From an uncultured Christensenellaceae bacterium (GTDB taxonomy: Bacteria; Bacillota; Clostridia; Christensenellales; UBA3700): a stretch of 57,027 nt of DNA. The notes below the pieces were generated by a model. The model was not told the DNA's origin. It made no database searches and saw nothing but the letters and a program-made list of their open reading frames with translations. Below, one piece after another: positions 39,037 to 47,546 of this stretch. The stretch's first letter is position 1. The number at the start of each line of letters is the position of its first letter. The DNA lies in assembly GCA_944383895.1 (NCBI GenBank), contig CALWRH010000012.1, positions 1 through 57,027 on the forward strand. Direction: 5' to 3'. A program made the position numbers and the translations under genes.

Positions 39037-42000
39037 TTACTTGGAATATTTATCCTTCTTGTTCTTCGTCTGAGCCGAAACCTGTTTCTTGTTGCCGCCC
39101 TTTACGAGTTTCTTGCTCTTCTTGGAGAACTTCTTGTAGAGAACTACTACGACTGCGATGATCAGAAGTGCGCCGATCACGCCTGTAGAGATCCACAGCC
39201 ACAGATACTGGTTTGCGGGATTCTCTTCGGGAGTTTCTTCAGACGGAGCAGGTTCTTCTTCAGCGTCTGCGTTTTCCTGAGTGAAGACGATACGGTAGTT
39301 GTTGGGAACGAGCTCGTCAGCGATGAGCGATTCGTCTATCGTTTCTTCGGTTTCGCCTTCAACGGGCTTTCTCTCGATGAATTCTTCTTCGGTGATCTCG
39401 TTTACAGTGAAGTTGTCGAAGAACGAATAGCCTTTGATAAAGCCTTCTTCGTCGTCAAATCCGAGCGAGAGAGTGAGCACTGCGGTCGGGGTAACGTCCG
39501 CCTCGGTCTTGACGTAGAAGTTGTACTCGGTCCATGCTCCGATGGTTTCGGTGCCGTCGTCCGCGTAAGTCGAAGTGTTGATAGCGCGTTTTGCGTCGTT
39601 GGTTTCAGTGCGCGTTTCTTTACCGAAGGTGTAGCTGAGGTTGTTCAGCTTGAGAGATACGGTCGCAGTATCGTCTTTCTCGAGTCCGTAGGTGAGTACC
39701 CATACGCTGATCTTGTAATAGGTGTCGCCCTTGAGGCTCAGAGAAGAAGAGGTGTACTTGTATCCGTTTGCGTTCTTGTTGTAAATCACGAGAACGTTGT
39801 CGCCGACGTAGTTGGTGTCGGTATTGTTGTAGATAGCGTTTACGATCTTTTCGTCCTCGCTGTCATCGGGATCGAGGTCGAGGAGAGTCCAGTCGCCTTC
39901 TTTTGCATTGAATACGCCTGCGGTGAGATCTGCTGCGTCCGTGCTTGCGTCGTCGCTCATCTTAGCGCCCGTCCAATTGGAGGGAGTGAACGCAGTGCTG
40001 TCGCTTTCGGTGTAGCTGTCGAAAGAGTCTGTGTTGAAGGTTCTTTCGAATACGGTCTTTTCAAGCGTTTCTGCTTTGGTAGCCGCGTCGAGAAGAGCGT
40101 TGTATGCATTTTCGGAAACAGAGGTGTAAGACGCCATCGTGAAGTAAGCGGTCTTGGTTTCGCCTGCGGTGTTTCCGTCTTCGCTACCTACATAAAGTCC
40201 GAGAGTCGCGCTCAAGGAAGTCGCGCTGGTCTTTACGAGGAAGGTGTACTGCTGCCAGCCTGTGCCTACGTCTGTAGATCTGATCGGGTTAACGGTGTAG
40301 TTAGCGCTCTTGGTGGTCGTGTCAAGCGTAACGGTCATAACGGAATCCGCTTCCATTTTAGCCCAGACGGATACGACGTAGTATGAGTCGGACGAGAGGG
40401 ACAGAGTCTTTGACTTGTATCCGTAATATCCTTCGCTGCTGCGTACTGCGAGAACGTAAGGATAATCGGTTGCGTTGATGCCCTCGATGCCGAGAGTGTC
40501 GTAGAAAGTTTTTGCGTTTACGCTGAATCCGGTTGCCGCTTTCTGAGCGTCGTTGTTGATGTTGAGAACGCCTGCAGTTGCCTTGCCGTTCTTGAGCATG
40601 TCGGTATTGTAAGCAGTCCAGCCTGTCGGTACGCCGAGAGCGCCGTCGAGAGAACCGCTTTCGCTGTATACGTCATCACCGTACAGTTCCTGAGTAGCTT
40701 TTACGTCGGTCAGCTTGAAGTAACCGTTGGAGGAAACTTCTGCGCTGCCGGAAGATGCTACGAAGGAGTAGGTCTTGAGAACGGTCGACGTGGATGCGGA
40801 AGAGTAGTCGGACGCGCTTACTTTTTCAACCGTTGCGGTAGAAATGAACGCATAGCCCGTTGCGTGAGAAGAAGAATCGTTCGCGGTGCCGCTACCGAGG
40901 CTGATGTCGAATCCTACATATTCGGTTTCGGTGCCGGTCTGAACGAAGAATCTGATCTCGGTATAATCCTCGTTGTTCGCGCTCTTGTAATCGGTAAGAT
41001 TTTCGGTGTTGAGAGAAGAGAACGTAGCGAGAGTTGTCTTGGACTCGTCATACTTCTTCTCTTTGTCGTAGCTGATAAGAGAAACGTTGATGCCCGTAGC
41101 CTTATCTATATCTTTGGTCTTGATCCAGAAAGAGAAGGCGTAGTAAGAGTTGGGGTTCAGCTCGATAGATCCGTTGACGACGTTATCGTCTTTCTCGTAT
41201 ACGGTAGAGAGCGTATATACGGAAGGCAGATAGTTGTTGATGACGAGAACGCTCGAGGTTACGCTGGTAGGAGAGCCCGGATTTTCGATATCCTTAAACG
41301 CGCCGCTTTCCCAGTTTGCGGAGTCGACTACGCCGTAGGTGCTTCTGCCCGAGATAGCGTCTTCGCCGTTAGCTTCGCCGAAATCTGCGAGATTGAGAAG
41401 AGAATCTTCGCTGAGAGTGGTAGCAAAGCTGTGCTTGTAAACGGTTTCGCTCTCTTTAGCGTTGTTGTAATCTTCAGCGGTAACCGAAGTGAGGTTGAGA
41501 TCGTCTACGAAGAAGATACCCTGAACGTGTGTTTCTGTATCGTCTGCGCCGCCTTCACCGAGCCAGAACTCGAGATAAACGTCCTGATAACGGAATTGGT
41601 TGGACTCAACGTAAAGCTCGATGAGTTTCCACTCGTTGCCCGTATTGATGTTTTCGATGCTGTAATATACGGTGGAATCTGTCGTGCCGTCGGTGAGTTT
41701 TATCGTCATGCCTTTTTCAGCGTCTGCAATATTCGTTCTTACCCAGAAACCGAGCTTGTAATATTGCTCGCCGCCCATGAAACGGGTAGCTACTGACGAT
41801 CTGATACCGTAAGCGGTAGCTTTTTTGTTCTGCTGATAATAGATCCTGCCGTCAGCACCGGTATGAGTCGTGACGTTGAGATCCGAATTGTCAGAGCTGT
41901 TGACTACGCTCGTTGTTTCCGAAGTCTTGATGATACCTGCGGTGATATAGTCGGATGCGGAAGGAGCGTCGTCGCCGTTGCCCGTACCTTTGACTTTGGT

Positions 42001-42873
42001 GTACTTGCTCATGCTGTACGGGGAAGAGGGGGAGGTGATGTAGTCGAAATCGGAGTCAGCGAGTTTCATCGTGTATTTCGACACGGTCGCGCTTTCTTCG
42101 ATCTTGTTGAAATCGCTTGCCGTCCATGCTTCTTCGCCTTCTTCAACGTCGGTGAGGTCGGTCAGGGTAACGCTGTCGAAGAATGCCCAGCCCTGGGTCA
42201 TCGAGTTTTCCATCTTGGAGCCGTTACCGAGAGAAAGCACTACGGTGATCGTCTGAGAAGATATGTCGGAAGTCTCGATGTATACGGAGTATTCCTTCCA
42301 TGCGCCCTCGGTATCGATCGCTTCGAAAGCCGCATAAGCCGCGCCGTTGACATAAATATATGCGCCGCTCTTGCCTTCGTTGTAATCGCTTGCCGACTTG
42401 TTTATGCCTATGGTCTTTACCCATACGGACAGTTTGTAATAAGAGGACTTGTTGAGGGTGACGCTTGACGAAGTATATTTATATACCGTCGACACCTTAT
42501 TGTAGATCATAAGGATGTTGTCGTCTTCGCCTTTTTTACCGGGGTTGGCAGCGTTGCCGTAAGTCTTGCTGTTGCTGCGGTAAGTTTTGTCCTCAGTGCT
42601 GATAACGCCTGCGATAAGGTTATCGCTGCCGGTAGGAGTCTTGTAGCTGTCGCTGCTGCTCGTGGATCCGGGTGCGCCTGTCCAGCTGGACGGGGTGAGC
42701 GGGTAGCTTTCGCCAGTCGCTCCGGTGAAACTGCCGTTGGTGAACAGTTCGGACGTGTCTTCTTCGCTCGGTGTGGCAGTAGTGTTGTTTTTACAACCTA
42801 CGAAAGCCGTTACGAGAACGACGAGAATGATTACCGAAATCACTGTAAGCAAAAATTTCTTGTTCCTTTTCAT
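39037..42873 (-). CDS. Large surface lipoprotein with five jelly-roll-like repeats and a C-terminal membrane anchor
   Basis: 1278 residues. The lipoprotein signal peptide ends in the lipobox AFVGC (C27). Five related units of about 210-245 residues follow (about 40-255, 265-490, 495-735, 740-975, 985-1205). Each has a core motif of the type Y(Y/K)xxSxWxKT (SYYKLSVWVKT, QYYKLGFWVRT, SYYAFSFWIKT, SYYVVSVWAKM, TYYKISVWVLT), and most close with a GxxFFD-type strand before (A/S)xxDY. The pattern resembles carbohydrate-binding jelly rolls of the CBM4/9 kind, by inference. A Pro/Glu-rich spacer then leads to a C-terminal membrane helix (about 1230-1252) and a Lys-rich tail. AAAGGTGG precedes ATG 42873. 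Confidence 0.85.
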   Translation of the reverse strand: MKRNKKFLLTVISVIILVVLVTAFVGCKNNTTATPSEEDTSELFTNGSFTGATGESYPLTPSSWTGAPGSTSSSDSYKTPTGSDNLIAGVISTEDKTYRSNSKTYGNAANPGKKGEDDNILMIYNKVSTVYKYTSSSVTLNKSSYYKLSVWVKTIGINKSASDYNEGKSGAYIYVNGAAYAAFEAIDTEGAWKEYSVYIETSDISSQTITVVLSLGNGSKMENSMTQGWAFFDSVTLTDLTDVEEGEEAWTASDFNKIEESATVSKYTMKLADSDFDYITSPSSPYSMSKYTKVKGTGNGDDAPSASDYITAGIIKTSETTSVVNSSDNSDLNVTTHTGADGRIYYQQNKKATAYGIRSSVATRFMGGEQYYKLGFWVRTNIADAEKGMTIKLTDGTTDSTVYYSIENINTGNEWKLIELYVESNQFRYQDVYLEFWLGEGGADDTETHVQGIFFVDDLNLTSVTAEDYNNAKESETVYKHSFATTLSEDSLLNLADFGEANGEDAISGRSTYGVVDSANWESGAFKDIENPGSPTSVTSSVLVINNYLPSVYTLSTVYEKDDNVVNGSIELNPNSYYAFSFWIKTKDIDKATGINVSLISYDKEKKYDESKTTLATFSSLNTENLTDYKSANNEDYTEIRFFVQTGTETEYVGFDISLGSGTANDSSSHATGYAFISTATVEKVSASDYSSASTSTVLKTYSFVASSGSAEVSSNGYFKLTDVKATQELYGDDVYSESGSLDGALGVPTGWTAYNTDMLKNGKATAGVLNINNDAQKAATGFSVNAKTFYDTLGIEGINATDYPYVLAVRSSEGYYGYKSKTLSLSSDSYYVVSVWAKMEADSVMTVTLDTTTKSANYTVNPIRSTDVGTGWQQYTFLVKTSATSLSATLGLYVGSEDGNTAGETKTAYFTMASYTSVSENAYNALLDAATKAETLEKTVFERTFNTDSFDSYTESDSTAFTPSNWTGAKMSDDASTDAADLTAGVFNAKEGDWTLLDLDPDDSEDEKIVNAIYNNTDTNYVGDNVLVIYNKNANGYKYTSSSLSLKGDTYYKISVWVLTYGLEKDDTATVSLKLNNLSYTFGKETRTETNDAKRAINTSTYADDGTETIGAWTEYNFYVKTEADVTPTAVLTLSLGFDDEEGFIKGYSFFDNFTVNEITEEEFIERKPVEGETEETIDESLIADELVPNNYRIVFTQENADAEEEPAPSEETPEENPANQYLWLWISTGVIGALLIIAVVVVLYKKFSKKSKKLVKGGNKKQVSAQTKNKKDKYSK

Positions 42874-42940
42874 TTAACCACCTTTGTCAGTTATTGTTTA
42901 CTATATTATAAAACGGGCGTGCGCCTGTTTGACTCTAATA

Positions 42941-42969
42941 ATTATATAGTAAGCGCCAGATAAAATCAA
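42941..42969 (-). promoter_or_regulatory. Promoter of the large lipoprotein gene
   Basis: On the minus strand TTGATT (complement of 42964-42969), a 17-nt spacer and a perfect TATAAT (complement of 42941-42946). It predicts a leader of about 60 nt. Confidence 0.7.
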
Positions 42970-43094
42970 ATAAAAACGCCTATATTTATTATAAACTTTT
43001 AATGTAAAAACAAAAAGTAAAGTTTTATTAAAACAATATTAACCGAAGGGCGGATAAAGCGGTTTTTCAGTGGTTGCGATACAGAGAGTAATTG

Positions 43095-43520
43095 TCAGTC
43101 GGGTCTCGGGAAGAGAGGATAAGCGCGCAGCGCAGAACATGCGTCGCGCCAAAGAGAGTATGCCCGCGTGACAAGCATTACGGACGCAAGGCAAATAAGA
43201 AAGACGGCAAAACCTTTGGAAATCGAATCCGCGGATATTCTCTGAGCGAGCAGCGACGAGGCGACGCAGGTAGCCGTCGCGGGCAAGGCGATCAGGAGAG
43301 CTTTCTTTATGTCGAGTAGTTTGTTTTTTGCGTGGATAACGCAGGCTATAACGCTCATCGGTATAAAAGATATGAGATTTATGGCGGCTGCCTGTTTGCC
43401 GTTTACGTCGAGAAAAACCGTAAGCAGCGGAATAAGCAGCGTGCCTCCGCCAAGTCCCATACCTCCCATGATACCGCCTGCTATGCCTGCGAGGATATAA
43501 AATATCAGATTGTGCGTCAT
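43095..43520 (-). CDS. TauE/SafE (TSUP) permease, half-size, second half
   Basis: 141 residues with about four membrane helices. The family motif GGIMGGMGLGGGTLLIPLL lies in the first helix region. Full TauE/SafE proteins hold two such repeats in about 250 residues; here this gene and its upstream partner each hold one, overlapping by 4 nt (ATGA). The two halves probably assemble as a heterodimer. The substrate is not predictable (sulfite, sulfonates or organic anions are known in the family). The last 25 residues are polar and vary from the family. Confidence 0.88.
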   Translation of the reverse strand: MTHNLIFYILAGIAGGIMGGMGLGGGTLLIPLLTVFLDVNGKQAAAINLISFIPMSVIACVIHAKNKLLDIKKALLIALPATATCVASSLLAQRISADSISKGFAVFLICLASVMLVTRAYSLWRDACSALRAYPLFPRPD

Positions 43521-43909
43521 CGGTTGAGCATCCTTATACCTGCGGCGAGCATGACTCCGTAAAATATGAATTCAAGCAGCCGAGATGAGATTTTTTTAAG
43601 TAGAAAAGAGCCTGTAATACCGCCGATTATTACGGCGCCGCAGACGTAATATCCGAAAGAAGGATTGAAATTGCCGTTAGCGATATAAATTATCGCGCTG
43701 ATAAGCGACAGCGGCAATATCGCCGCCACTGCGGTTGCGTGAGCTTTTTTTGTTTCCATACCCTGAAATACCGTATATGCAGGCACCGCGAGCATGCCGC
43801 CTCCGCCTCCGAAAAGTCCGTTGGCGATACCTGTCAGCAGGGCAGCTGTCACGGTTGCGACAGTCGCGGTCTTTCTGTGTAAAGATAAAAAGTTCTTTAA
43901 TTTATCCAT
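43517..43909 (-). CDS. TauE/SafE (TSUP) permease, half-size, first half
   Basis: 130 residues with about four membrane helices and the motif GIANGLFGGGGGMLAVPAY. A preceding hydrophilic, basic N-terminus (about 1-15) fits a cytoplasmic start. It is encoded just upstream of the second half on the same strand with a 4-nt overlap, so both should be made in equal amounts. No strong ribosome site is seen before ATG 43909. Confidence 0.88.
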   Translation of the reverse strand: MDKLKNFLSLHRKTATVATVTAALLTGIANGLFGGGGGMLAVPAYTVFQGMETKKAHATAVAAILPLSLISAIIYIANGNFNPSFGYYVCGAVIIGGITGSFLLKKISSRLLEFIFYGVMLAAGIRMLNR

Positions 43910-44146
43910 AGCGTTATGTTGTGCAAAACGTGTGTAAATATCCTTGAGTAAACATATATGTTCAAGTGAGGATATGCAGATAAGAGGATATGAAAATAAG
44001 AACGTGAGTCAAAACGATTTATTCGGATATGAACATAAGCCGATACGTCGCTCAAGATGACATAAAGGCGGATAAATATCCGTAATGTGAATAATTCTGC
44101 TCCGCACGGAATATCGTATATCGAAACGTATGCAAGGGGCGGGAAA

Positions 44147-44407
44147 ATGGTTGACTTGTATTCTGACAGGGTGATTAGAGAGGCAGTATACATTATAGAA
44201 AACAATGCGACATTGCGCGCATGCGCGGCGGCTTTCGGGGTGGGCAAAAGCACCGTTCATACCGACGTTTCCAAAAAGCTGAAATATGTTGACCGTGCTT
44301 TATACGACGACGTGAAAAACGTGCTCGACGTCAATCTCGCTGAAAGGCATCTGCGCGGAGGCATAAGTACAAAAAAGTTGTACGAGCAGAAGAAAACCCA
44401 TGTCTGA
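44147..44407 (+). CDS. spoIIID: Stage III sporulation transcriptional regulator SpoIIID
   Basis: 86 residues from ATG 44147, preceded by AAGGGGCGGG. The helix-turn-helix RACAAAFGVGKSTVHTDVSKKL matches SpoIIID, and the basic C-terminal block RHLRGGISTKKLYEQKK is its second DNA-contacting region. In Bacillus this protein switches mother-cell gene expression between SigE and SigK phases. The family is normally 80-95 residues, so this is full length. Its presence argues for a sporulating ancestor or organism. The longer frame back to 44087 adds residues without family similarity. Confidence 0.92.
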   Translation: MVDLYSDRVIREAVYIIENNATLRACAAAFGVGKSTVHTDVSKKLKYVDRALYDDVKNVLDVNLAERHLRGGISTKKLYEQKKTHV

Positions 44408-44417
44408 CAGACACGGG
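44397..44417 (+). terminator. Weak hairpin after spoIIID
   Basis: CCCATGTCT and AGACACGGG (44397-44417) can pair with one mismatch around GAC. There is no T-run directly after it, so termination is doubtful. Confidence 0.3.
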
Positions 44418-44443
44418 CACGGAAAATTTATTTATAATAAATA

Positions 44444-45211
44444 TCAGTCTGCAGATACGTTATCGCCTGACGGAGAGACGTAGGAGTCGCATTTGTCCCA
44501 GAGATTGTTTCTCGACGGATTGAAAATAGCCGACATCATGAGCTTTTTGGACTGAGGGAAACGGGCGTCTAATTCTTCGATGAGCTTTTTCATGTCTTCG
44601 CGCCTCGTGTGCTTGTCCTCGGGACACGGATTGTGTACTATAGGAAGATCGTATCTTCTGCACAGCCCCGCGAGATATTTTTCTTCTGCATAGATAAAAG
44701 GGCGGATAAGAGTTATACCCGTTCTGTCCATAAAGCTAACAGGCATGAACGTTGACAGTCTGCCTTCGTGCAGAAGACTCAGGAAAAAGGTGTCGATGAT
44801 ATCGTCTGCATGATGAGCGAGGGCTAATTTGTTGCAACCGAGTGCTATCGCCGCGCTGTTGAGCGCGCCTCTGCGCATTTTGGAGCACAGGCTGCACGGC
44901 GATTTTTCTTTGCGTTCGTCGAATATTATTTGCGCTATCTGCGTGTGCTCGATGTGAAGAGGGACGTTTACGCTTTCGCAGTATTCGCGCAGTTTTTTTA
45001 CTTGTGCGGGATCGGTATCCTTGAATCCGAGGTCTATGTTTATAGCTACGATGTCGAATTTTTCGGGTGCGAATTTTTTATACGCGGCAAGTATCGCCAA
45101 GAGAGCGGTACTGTCTTTTCCTCCGCTTACGCCGATCGCGATTTTGTCGCCGTCTTTTATCATTTTGTAGTCGTTTATAGCCTTTCTCGTGAGGCTTAAC
45201 AATTTTTGCAT
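44444..45211 (-). CDS. tRNA 2-thiocytidine biosynthesis protein, TtcA family
   Basis: 255 residues. The PP-loop ATP site is GVSGGKDSTAL (about 28). A CSLC pair (near 105) and a third cysteine in HNPCPED (near 198) match the iron-sulfur ligands of TtcA. KLALAHHADDIIDTF is the family's second motif. TtcA thiolates C32 of some tRNAs. The related TilS and ThiI lack this cysteine pattern, but other PP-loop thiolases with similar cysteines exist, so the tRNA position is not certain. The predicted transcript start coincides with ATG 45211, with no ribosome site. Confidence 0.88.
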   Translation of the reverse strand: MQKLLSLTRKAINDYKMIKDGDKIAIGVSGGKDSTALLAILAAYKKFAPEKFDIVAINIDLGFKDTDPAQVKKLREYCESVNVPLHIEHTQIAQIIFDERKEKSPCSLCSKMRRGALNSAAIALGCNKLALAHHADDIIDTFFLSLLHEGRLSTFMPVSFMDRTGITLIRPFIYAEEKYLAGLCRRYDLPIVHNPCPEDKHTRREDMKKLIEELDARFPQSKKLMMSAIFNPSRNNLWDKCDSYVSPSGDNVSAD

Positions 45212-45217
45212 AAGTAT

Positions 45218-45246
45218 ATATTAGAATAATTTTAGATTAAAATCAA
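45218..45246 (-). promoter_or_regulatory. Promoter placing transcript start at the ttcA-like AUG
   Basis: On the minus strand TTGATT (complement of 45241-45246), a 17-nt spacer and TAATAT (complement of 45218-45223). Six bases then separate the -10 box from the ATG. Confidence 0.6.
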
Positions 45247-45273
45247 CAAAAAAATAATCTTGTGAATATATCG

Positions 45274-45303
45274 TTGACTAGATAACGGTTTTATATATAT
45301 AAT
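45274..45303 (+). promoter_or_regulatory. Promoter of the small-multidrug-export-family gene
   Basis: TTGACT (45274-45279), an 18-nt spacer and a perfect TATAAT (45298-45303). AAAGGTG lies at 45308-45314. Confidence 0.65.
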
Positions 45304-45317
45304 AGTAAAGGTGTATT

Positions 45318-46172
45318 ATGACAGACGCGATAATTAATTTTTTTGACAAGACGCTGAATAACGATATACTTACTATAATCGTGATAGCGATCATACCTAT
45401 CATTGAGCTAAGAGGAAGTATTCCCGTTGCTATCGCAATGGGTATGCCTGTATGGCAGGCATATTTATGGGCGTGGCTCGGATCTTCTCTGGTTTGCCCG
45501 ATACTTCTTTTGATACTGCGTCCCGTTCTCGATTGGATGAAGAAGACAAAGTGGTTCCGTTCTCTGGCTCTTGCGGTAGAGAGCACTTTCCGTTCGAGAG
45601 CCGATAAGGTCGTAAAAGAAAGCGAAAGGGACGATCCCAAAAAGACAAAGAAAAAAATGCTCGGAGTTTACGCTTTCGTTGCGGTCCCGCTCCCTCTTAC
45701 GGGAGTATGGTCGGGCAGTGCCGTTGCGGCTTTTCTCAATATGTCCTTCGGCAAGGCTCTTATCAGCGTGCTTTTAGGAAACCTTACGGCGGGCGCTATA
45801 GTGACTCTGCTTGCTTATTTCCTTGCGGATTATATGGATTATATCCTTACGGGATTCCTGATAATAGTTCTTCTCGTTCTTGCTTTCTATATTGTAATGG
45901 TATTCTTGAAAATAAGAAAGAACAAAAAGGCGGATAAGGCTGAGTCTGAAGAAAGTAAGGTTCTTTGCGAGGCTGCGGAAACAGACGCTAAAGAGGAGAC
46001 GGACGGCGCGGCTGCAGATAAAATCGCAGACGAGAAAGCAGTCGGTTCAGATGAGGCAAAAGTTTCCTTGGCAGAAAAATCAATAAAGACAGGCATTGAA
46101 AAAGAGGCTGAAGAACCGCCTGAGCGTGTGGCTAAACCCTCAGAGAAAACGGAAATAAACAACAAAAACTGA
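45318..46172 (+). CDS. Membrane protein of the putative small multidrug export family (PF06695)
   Basis: 284 residues. The first about 190 residues have four or five membrane helices, with the family landmarks PIIELRGSIPVAIAMGMP and VPLPLTGVWSGSAVAAFLNM. The C-terminal 95 residues are a hydrophilic Glu/Lys/Ala-rich tail with no fold I recognise, an addition compared with typical members of about 160 residues. The export role in the family name is not well supported experimentally. AAAGGTG lies close upstream of ATG 45318. The gene is single. Confidence 0.85.
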   Translation: MTDAIINFFDKTLNNDILTIIVIAIIPIIELRGSIPVAIAMGMPVWQAYLWAWLGSSLVCPILLLILRPVLDWMKKTKWFRSLALAVESTFRSRADKVVKESERDDPKKTKKKMLGVYAFVAVPLPLTGVWSGSAVAAFLNMSFGKALISVLLGNLTAGAIVTLLAYFLADYMDYILTGFLIIVLLVLAFYIVMVFLKIRKNKKADKAESEESKVLCEAAETDAKEETDGAAADKIADEKAVGSDEAKVSLAEKSIKTGIEKEAEEPPERVAKPSEKTEINNKN

Positions 46173-46200
46173 CATATGTTTTAATCGTTGAAATAAGTCT

Positions 46201-46232
46201 AAAAAGTCCCGCGAGCTCACGGGACTTTTTTT
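46201..46232 (+). terminator. Terminator
   Basis: AAAAAGTCCCG (46201-46211) pairs with CGGGACTTTTT, followed by more T. Confidence 0.88.
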
Positions 46233-46263
46233 GTTATGCGTAACGATCCCGGTTTCGGGTAAC

Positions 46264-46295
46264 AAAAAAGACGTAGCCGACGCTCCGTCTTTTTT
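46264..46295 (-). terminator. Terminator of degV
   Basis: AAAAAAGACG pairs with CGTCTTTTTT around a short inner stem. In the minus direction it is followed by T and ends the DegV gene. Confidence 0.8.
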
Positions 46296-46321
46296 CTGAA
46301 TATTCCGTGTATGTGTCGATT

Positions 46322-47206
46322 TTATACGTTTCTGTCCTTGCAGAGAAGTACAACCGCAAGCATACCCGCGCCGACGTGAGATCCTATGACGGAACCGACG
46401 TCGAAGATTATCGTGTTTTTTACGCCGAGATCTTCTTTTACGGCATTTTCCAGGAACAATGCGTCTTCGGGTGCGTCTGCGTGTCCGATGCCTACGAGCA
46501 TCTGTTCTTCGGGCGGCAACATGGTTTTCTTTGCAAGTTCGATAACTCCGCGGATGGCGCGCTTTTTGGATATCGCTTTTGTTACCGGTATAAGTCTGCC
46601 TTCTTCATCGATGTGAAGGATCGGCTTTATATGCAGGGTAGAACCTATAAAAGCTTCCGCTTTGCTTACGCGGCCGGTGCGGCATAAATGATTTATGTCT
46701 TCGATCGTGAAAAATCCGCAGGATTGGTTGCTGAGTTTTTCTACGAGTTTTACGCAGTCTTCGTAACTTGCGCCTTTTTCGCGGGCACGCAATGCGTAAT
46801 AGGCAATAAGTCCTTCGACGAAACACGCCGCTTTGGAGTCGATCACGGTGATCCTGCGGTCGGGGAATTCTTCTCTGAGTTCGTTTGCCGCCGCGCAGAG
46901 TTGGTCGAAAGTGCCGCTCAGTTTAGACGAAAAACCGACATGTATAATATCGTGCCCCGCTTTGAGTATGGGAGCAAAGAATTCTTTTGCTGTATAGGCG
47001 GTCACCATTGCCGTAGAAGGGAGGTCTTCTTTGGTCTTTGCGTTGCGGCATGCGTCGTAGAATTCTTTGGGGGTAAGTTTTTCTGTGTCTCCGTCGTAAT
47101 TTTTACCGCATACGCTGTACGACATCGGGATTATCGCGAAATCTTTTTCTTTGAGAGATGACGGATAGTCGGATGTCGCCTCAGTGGTAATATAGTAGTT
47201 ACTCAT
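46322..47206 (-). CDS. DegV-family fatty-acid-binding protein
   Basis: 294 residues, the typical DegV length. Landmarks are YYITTEATSDYP at the N-terminus, the HVGFSSKLSGTFDQ serine loop near residue 93, ITVIDSKAA, and GSVIGSHVGAGMLAVV at the end, which bind the carboxylate of a fatty acid. FakB-type DegV proteins present fatty acids to the kinase FakA for phosphorylation and phospholipid synthesis. FakA is not in this window. AAGGAT lies upstream of ATG 47206. Confidence 0.95.
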   Translation of the reverse strand: MSNYYITTEATSDYPSSLKEKDFAIIPMSYSVCGKNYDGDTEKLTPKEFYDACRNAKTKEDLPSTAMVTAYTAKEFFAPILKAGHDIIHVGFSSKLSGTFDQLCAAANELREEFPDRRITVIDSKAACFVEGLIAYYALRAREKGASYEDCVKLVEKLSNQSCGFFTIEDINHLCRTGRVSKAEAFIGSTLHIKPILHIDEEGRLIPVTKAISKKRAIRGVIELAKKTMLPPEEQMLVGIGHADAPEDALFLENAVKEDLGVKNTIIFDVGSVIGSHVGAGMLAVVLLCKDRNV

Positions 47207-47271
47207 AACATAAATCCTTGTTGTTTTTTATACATTTCTTAAAGTTTCGTACATTTTTAACGAATAATATC

Positions 47272-47300
47272 ATAATACTCTAAGGGAAATAATATGTCAA
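47272..47300 (-). promoter_or_regulatory. Promoter of degV
   Basis: On the minus strand a perfect TTGACA (complement of 47295-47300), a 17-nt spacer and TATTAT (complement of 47272-47277). Confidence 0.7.
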
Positions 47301-47546
47301 TAAAAAAATCCTTAAACGTTTCGTGCGCGGTTAAGCAGCATTTTGAAACTTTTTTCAAAAAACGCCGTAAAATCATAATAAATTTCAAAAAAACGTATTT
47401 TCAGCGGTGAGATATGGACTTTTTGGATATTTGATGCTCAAATCGTATATATTTTGTTTCGGATTTTACTTGATTTTTACACTGAACTAAGATAAACTAT
47501 ACATTGACCCGATAAAATAAGGGCAGTTATTATAAAGGAGAAGAAT

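Noticed and set aside
38986..40386. 466-codon open frame on the plus strand opposite the large lipoprotein gene
   Set aside because: The minus-strand reading has a signal peptide, repeats, promoter and terminator. The plus-strand product has none of these.
44100..44135. SigE-type promoter before spoIIID
   Set aside because: GAATAT and CGTATGCA are visible near 44109-44134, but the spacing and matches to the SigE consensus are too poor to claim it.
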